A stretch of 64,000 nt of DNA. Source: Pieris napi. Its lineage: Eukaryota > Arthropoda > Insecta > Lepidoptera > Pieridae. The position numbers and the translations under genes are program-made. The notes under the pieces were generated by a model. The model worked only from the letters and a program-made list of their open reading frames with translations, was not told the origin of the DNA and made no database searches. The stretch's first letter is position 1. Each line of letters opens with the position of its first letter. The DNA is taken from positions 6,220,001 through 6,284,000 of the forward strand of contig NC_062254.1 in the NCBI RefSeq assembly GCF_905475465.1, given 5' to 3'. Positions 60,141-64,000 of this stretch are shown here, one piece after another.

Positions 60141-62428
60141 ATTGAGAGTTGAACTCTAAACCACACAGGCTTAGAGTTGTAAGTAAATTCACGACAAATA
60201 AAACATAGCAACGATCATATTGAATAAATAGACAATAATTTATGTTCATCCGTTACAATGAAATATTCTTGATTTCCCATTGCAATACATAAATAAAATG
60301 TACGTGCGCCTCACTGAACGTGCCGCCTCGGGCACGTAAGCGCTTCCATTATAAACTTTTATTGCTTTATTTCATTTGAAGTGAAAATCGTCGTTGATTT
60401 AAAGCAATATTTCCTTCTAACTCGTGTAACGTCAATCAAACAAGTGTTAACTGACACGTGAGTTTTATTTTATTAACAGTTTTAGTTATTTTTATGTAAA
60501 TTAAAAAACGTTAGTATGATTTTAGTTCTCACTTATAGGTCTTACCACAAACTGTGATTTAGACTCAATTAAAATATAATTTAATAATTAAACATAACAT
60601 TGAAATTTAGTGATACAATTGGTCGGTGTTACGTTTATAAGTTAGTTAACAAATTAGTTGCGTAACTAAAGCTTAATTTAGATTTTTAGAACATATACAT
60701 TTATAACCTAAATATTTAAAACATCGAACATTTTTAATTAATAATTCAACGTTTAAAAGGTGGATTTTTATTAAATTTAAACCTTTTCGCATATCCGGTT
60801 AAACTCACAAATAGAATAAACTAACCTCGAATGCATTGGAATTTTTAATTGGAAATAAATTATAGAACAATAGAATAGTTATAACTGTCCCTGATCATTA
60901 TTATCATTATTGTTGCTTCATACTTTGACATGAAATATTTAATCATTATTACGAAGATTTTTATTTCATTATAAGCTTCTATAAAAAAGGTATGAACAGA
61001 ATTCTATCATATTTTCCGCGCTCCATGAGTCGCTAGAGACGTTGACATAATAATGTCTGTGACGCGCGATGTATTTCGCACTTTTTTGTGTTATGAGTTT
61101 TGAAATAGAAACCTTAAAATAAATTGATTTAAAATAAGTCTAGAAAAACAGCGTAACAAGTGCAAAGAAACCGAATAGGTCAATCTGTGCAATTCAAAGA
61201 AAGCGACATAAAAGACGGATGCACTGTGCACCCAAAACCTAGTTTCTATTATAGCCGCCATGAACAATACGAAATTATAGCGTTTAGAATCTTCTACTTG
61301 AATGAGTTAGCGAGATTAATCGTGGAGAAAACTAGACAGGTTTTTACGGAGGTCATTTGTGATTGTAGGCTTTGTCTACCTGTCGTTAATAGTTATAGGA
61401 ATTCTTGATTTTCTTTGCTACTAAAGGTACTATTACTTCTTTGAAACACTAACTTACATTATTCAATATGAAAACTCTTCTACCGCATTAAAAATGTTTT
61501 AAAATGGTCCAAAAATTAGATTTTAGCCAAATCGCATAAAGCATACTTCGCGGAGTTAATAAGCTAAATTATTGCTTCAACATAATATTTATTAAGTAAA
61601 AACGACAAAAAGCTTCACCAAAACCTTTAAATGTTAGCATATCGATATGAAGATTACGGACAAATAAACTCTAGGCAAATGTAATGCTTGCATAGTCACA
61701 TAGTATGGTCACCTCAAATTGCAATTTAGCAAAGATGTTTTACGTTTAACACGACATTGGCATGTTTGTTGTTTAAGCTTATCTAAATTGAACGCTTTAA
61801 GTAATCGTGCGCAAGTTCGTAGGCGGTGGCTGTGATACATTGATCGACCCTTAGACTTGCAATAGCCATTTAATGTGTAGACTAGAGACGCCTTTTATTC
61901 TAAGACCATAAAAATTAGTGTTTTGTTTTCGTAAATCTGACGCGTGAATACCACAAAGAATTTCAAGCGTTATATACTAGAGAAGTTTAAACTATCATAC
62001 TCATGAAACTACCAGGCTTAGCAAACTGGTAAGGAGATATCGCGATCCAGTATTGAGCCTTACGACCTCCGATGCGATCAACCCACTGACCCGGGAGGAT
62101 TATCGAGGCTAAACATGTTAGAGACGTTTCTTATCGTCATTAAATTACCAGGTATTGATGGAATTTACATTTATGAAGAAAACGTAAGCAGGAAATGAGA
62201 ATGTATGAGAAACTGGAAAATATTGTGTCACTGGTAAGCTGCGAATTAAGTTTTTGATTAAATGGTTAAAGCACGGCGTTGTGGTCAGCCACAACTTCAT
62301 GCCTTGCCTTTTCATCTATCTTATAATTACTTCCTTTGTGAATATTTTAAACTTGAAAAATATAAGATTACGTTCTAATTCAAGCGTATTTTAAAGTTAA
62401 ATTTGTGTCATCAGAAAATATACTATGT
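60141..62428. other. unassigned sequence
   Basis: No gene is supported. The + frame at 61160-61408 has no recognisable domain. A GC-richer bit at 62035-62110 vaguely resembles a decayed tRNA-like sequence but lacks paired boxes. Confidence 0.35.
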
Positions 62429-62581
62429 GTTCGACTTAGGGTCCTTCAAGAAAAGAGTGTACCAATTCTTGAAAGGCCGGCAACGCACTTGCGAGCCTTC
62501 TGGCAATGTGTGTGTCCATGGGCAGCGGTATCACTTAACATCAGGTGAGCCTACTGCCCGTTTGCCTCATATTACATAAAA
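62429..62581 (+). repeat. non-LTR retrotransposon 3' fragment, frame open
   Basis: The + frame reads FDLGSFKKRVYQFLKGRQRT, CEPSGNVCVHGQRYHLTSGE and PTARLPHIT, then TAA at 62577-62579 and an A-rich tail. It is the cleanest copy of the C-terminal end of the LINE ORF2 that recurs in this window. Its lack of mutations suggests the most recent insertion of the set. Confidence 0.85.
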
Positions 62582-63442
62582 ATAGTTTTCCTTTTATAGA
62601 AATGATCGAGCTCTATCGTAAACCAAACATTCACACAGTACATCAAAATGTGAAGTGAGTAATAAATTACATGCGATCGACACCTGTCTTCACCTGCACA
62701 TTAATAAGGCGGGTTCACAATTCCATCATGTCATCATAATGTTATCTCAGGCTTATTAAGAGCAACAAATAAGAACCTCATTCAATGTAAATGAGTGTGC
62801 TACTGTGGTTGTAAATGGTTAAATTTAGACGCAGGTTATCAACTTTCATTGTTGACAGTTCTATGCCAGTATAGTGTATTATGAATATGAATTGGTACTC
62901 AAGACGTTTATCTATATTTTTTTTTAACAAACACCATTACCTCATACAATTTATGTGAGCCAATCTAAGATGAAAACTTTACTAGATTCAATAAACGCCA
63001 GATCTAAACTAGATTAGAGAAGGGGCAAAACAGATTGAGGTCTTTAAAGGTCTAGCAAGAAATCAGCCGATATCCATAGTGTGCCAACCAGTACAAGTAT
63101 GGTGAAACGTAAATAGCAGGTTGGAGGCATCCGCCTCATTCAATGCGCCTGACCCCATCTGATCACAGCTCGAGGCTAGCACACATTCGCAAGTGATATC
63201 GAACACAATAGCCCTACTAAAAACCCTTTAAGGGTCTCTCTAATAGACGTTAGATAGTCTTACTATAATTTCTGTTATTGAATACAAATACGTATAAATT
63301 ACACGATTCGCTTACAGCGAACACGATAAACGAGCATTAGAATAATTTTAATTAGGCCACCGAAAGACTAATTAAATTTTAATATTATTATTATTATTTA
63401 GAGGACAAACAGAATGGTAATGTAAAATAATCAATTCTCAAT
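62582..63442. other. unassigned sequence
   Basis: No gene or named repeat is seen. Confidence 0.4.
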
Positions 63443-63503
63443 TCGGACTCGCGAGTGCGTTGCCGGTCTTTTAAGACTTGGTACGCTCATTCCTGAGCCT
63501 TAC
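63443..63503 (-). repeat. non-LTR retrotransposon 3' scrap
   Basis: On the + strand ACTCGCGAGTGCGTTGCCGG and TCTTTTAAGACTTGGTACGC are the reverse complement of the middle of the LINE 3' fragment (62429-62581). Confidence 0.65.
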
Positions 63504-64000
63504 AAGGATAAATATAAACCTTTTCAAACTTCGTTTGAAGTAGGCGCGCTCCATTAATTTCTCAATTTCCGCTTGAATTAAATAAATATGATTCGTCTAA
63601 TCCTGTCAAATATGAGAACCATATCAAACATTGGACCATAAATCGTAATTTACATGACAGTACAAATAGAAACTCATACAAAACATACACGTTATACGTC
63701 ATAGTTGAATCCCGCACCGTGTCTAACTAAATTGTATTACATTCCTAGTAATCTTCAAGGCGGTTACGGGTTTTATGAAATGGAGCAAATAGTCATGTTT
63801 TTGCTTCACATCTATTATGCTAATGTTATAATGCCACCCACTTTTATTGTCAATATTCATTATTTAGATATCATTTCAAATGTAAATGGGCATGTTCGTC
63901 ACCTTTTAAGTTTTTATGGCTTAGACACAGTATAATATTAACACTTATTGATGTTTAGCTGATAATTAGATACAAATTATCGATTGGATCCTTTTTGTCA
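63504..64000. other. unassigned AT-rich sequence
   Basis: The + frame at 63705-63935 has no recognisable domain. Nothing else is seen to the window end. Confidence 0.4.

Noticed and set aside
62034..62110. GC-richer stretch resembling a decayed tRNA-like sequence
   Set aside because: No paired A and B boxes and no repeat body were found.
1..64000. CRISPR array, bacterial operons, defence systems or phage genes
   Set aside because: None is present. The composition, repeats and lack of dense ORFs are those of an insect genome.

Overview
This window looks like insect, most probably lepidopteran, nuclear DNA. It is AT-rich, has no operon structure and no intact host protein-coding gene that I can support. 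It is littered with repeat families typical of moths and butterflies: tRNA-derived SINEs, the extreme 3' ends of non-LTR retrotransposons, and mariner, pogo-like and PIF/Harbinger DNA transposons. No CRISPR array, rRNA gene or functional tRNA gene is visible. I read it as a gene desert or the interior of a very large intron.

Layout. From 1 to 8 kb the sequence is AT-rich and unassigned, with one SINE, retroposon tails, a 160-bp-period tandem duplication and a symmetrical cluster of homeodomain/POU-like motifs near 1.6 kb. A complete but dead mariner element lies at 8130-9367. Dispersed repeats and a MITE-like family occupy 10-13 kb. A 1.26-kb foldback element with two 545-bp near-identical arms lies at 14157-15416. 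SINE, LINE and microsatellite-linked inverted repeats fill 16-23 kb. A GC-richer segment at 25.5-25.83 kb has GAGA-type motifs, an initiator-like TTCAGT and a strong splice donor, and is the best candidate for a host promoter and noncoding first exon. From 26 to 45 kb there are scattered SINE and LINE pieces plus a GC-rich, ORF-dense block at 36.7-37.45 kb of unknown nature.

The 45-49 kb section holds three notable items side by side: a possible 36-nt noncoding exon (45383-45418), a 690-bp pogo/Tigger-like MITE with TA duplications (45771-46460), and a 2.1-kb PIF/Harbinger element with TAA duplications carrying relics of both its SANT/Myb-like gene and its nuclease gene (46672-48793). From 49 to 64 kb there are more SINE and LINE fragments, two copies of a dispersed arthropod repeat, and GC-rich patches of unknown role.

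How the parts work together. The autonomous elements (mariner, Harbinger) are broken by stops, frameshifts and an internal deletion, so nothing here is likely to move by itself. The possible host content is regulatory: a + strand transcription unit may start near 25.64 kb and splice rightward, perhaps through 45.38 kb. This rests on sequence signals only. The most unusual structure is the foldback element, whose transcript would form a very long, almost perfect hairpin.
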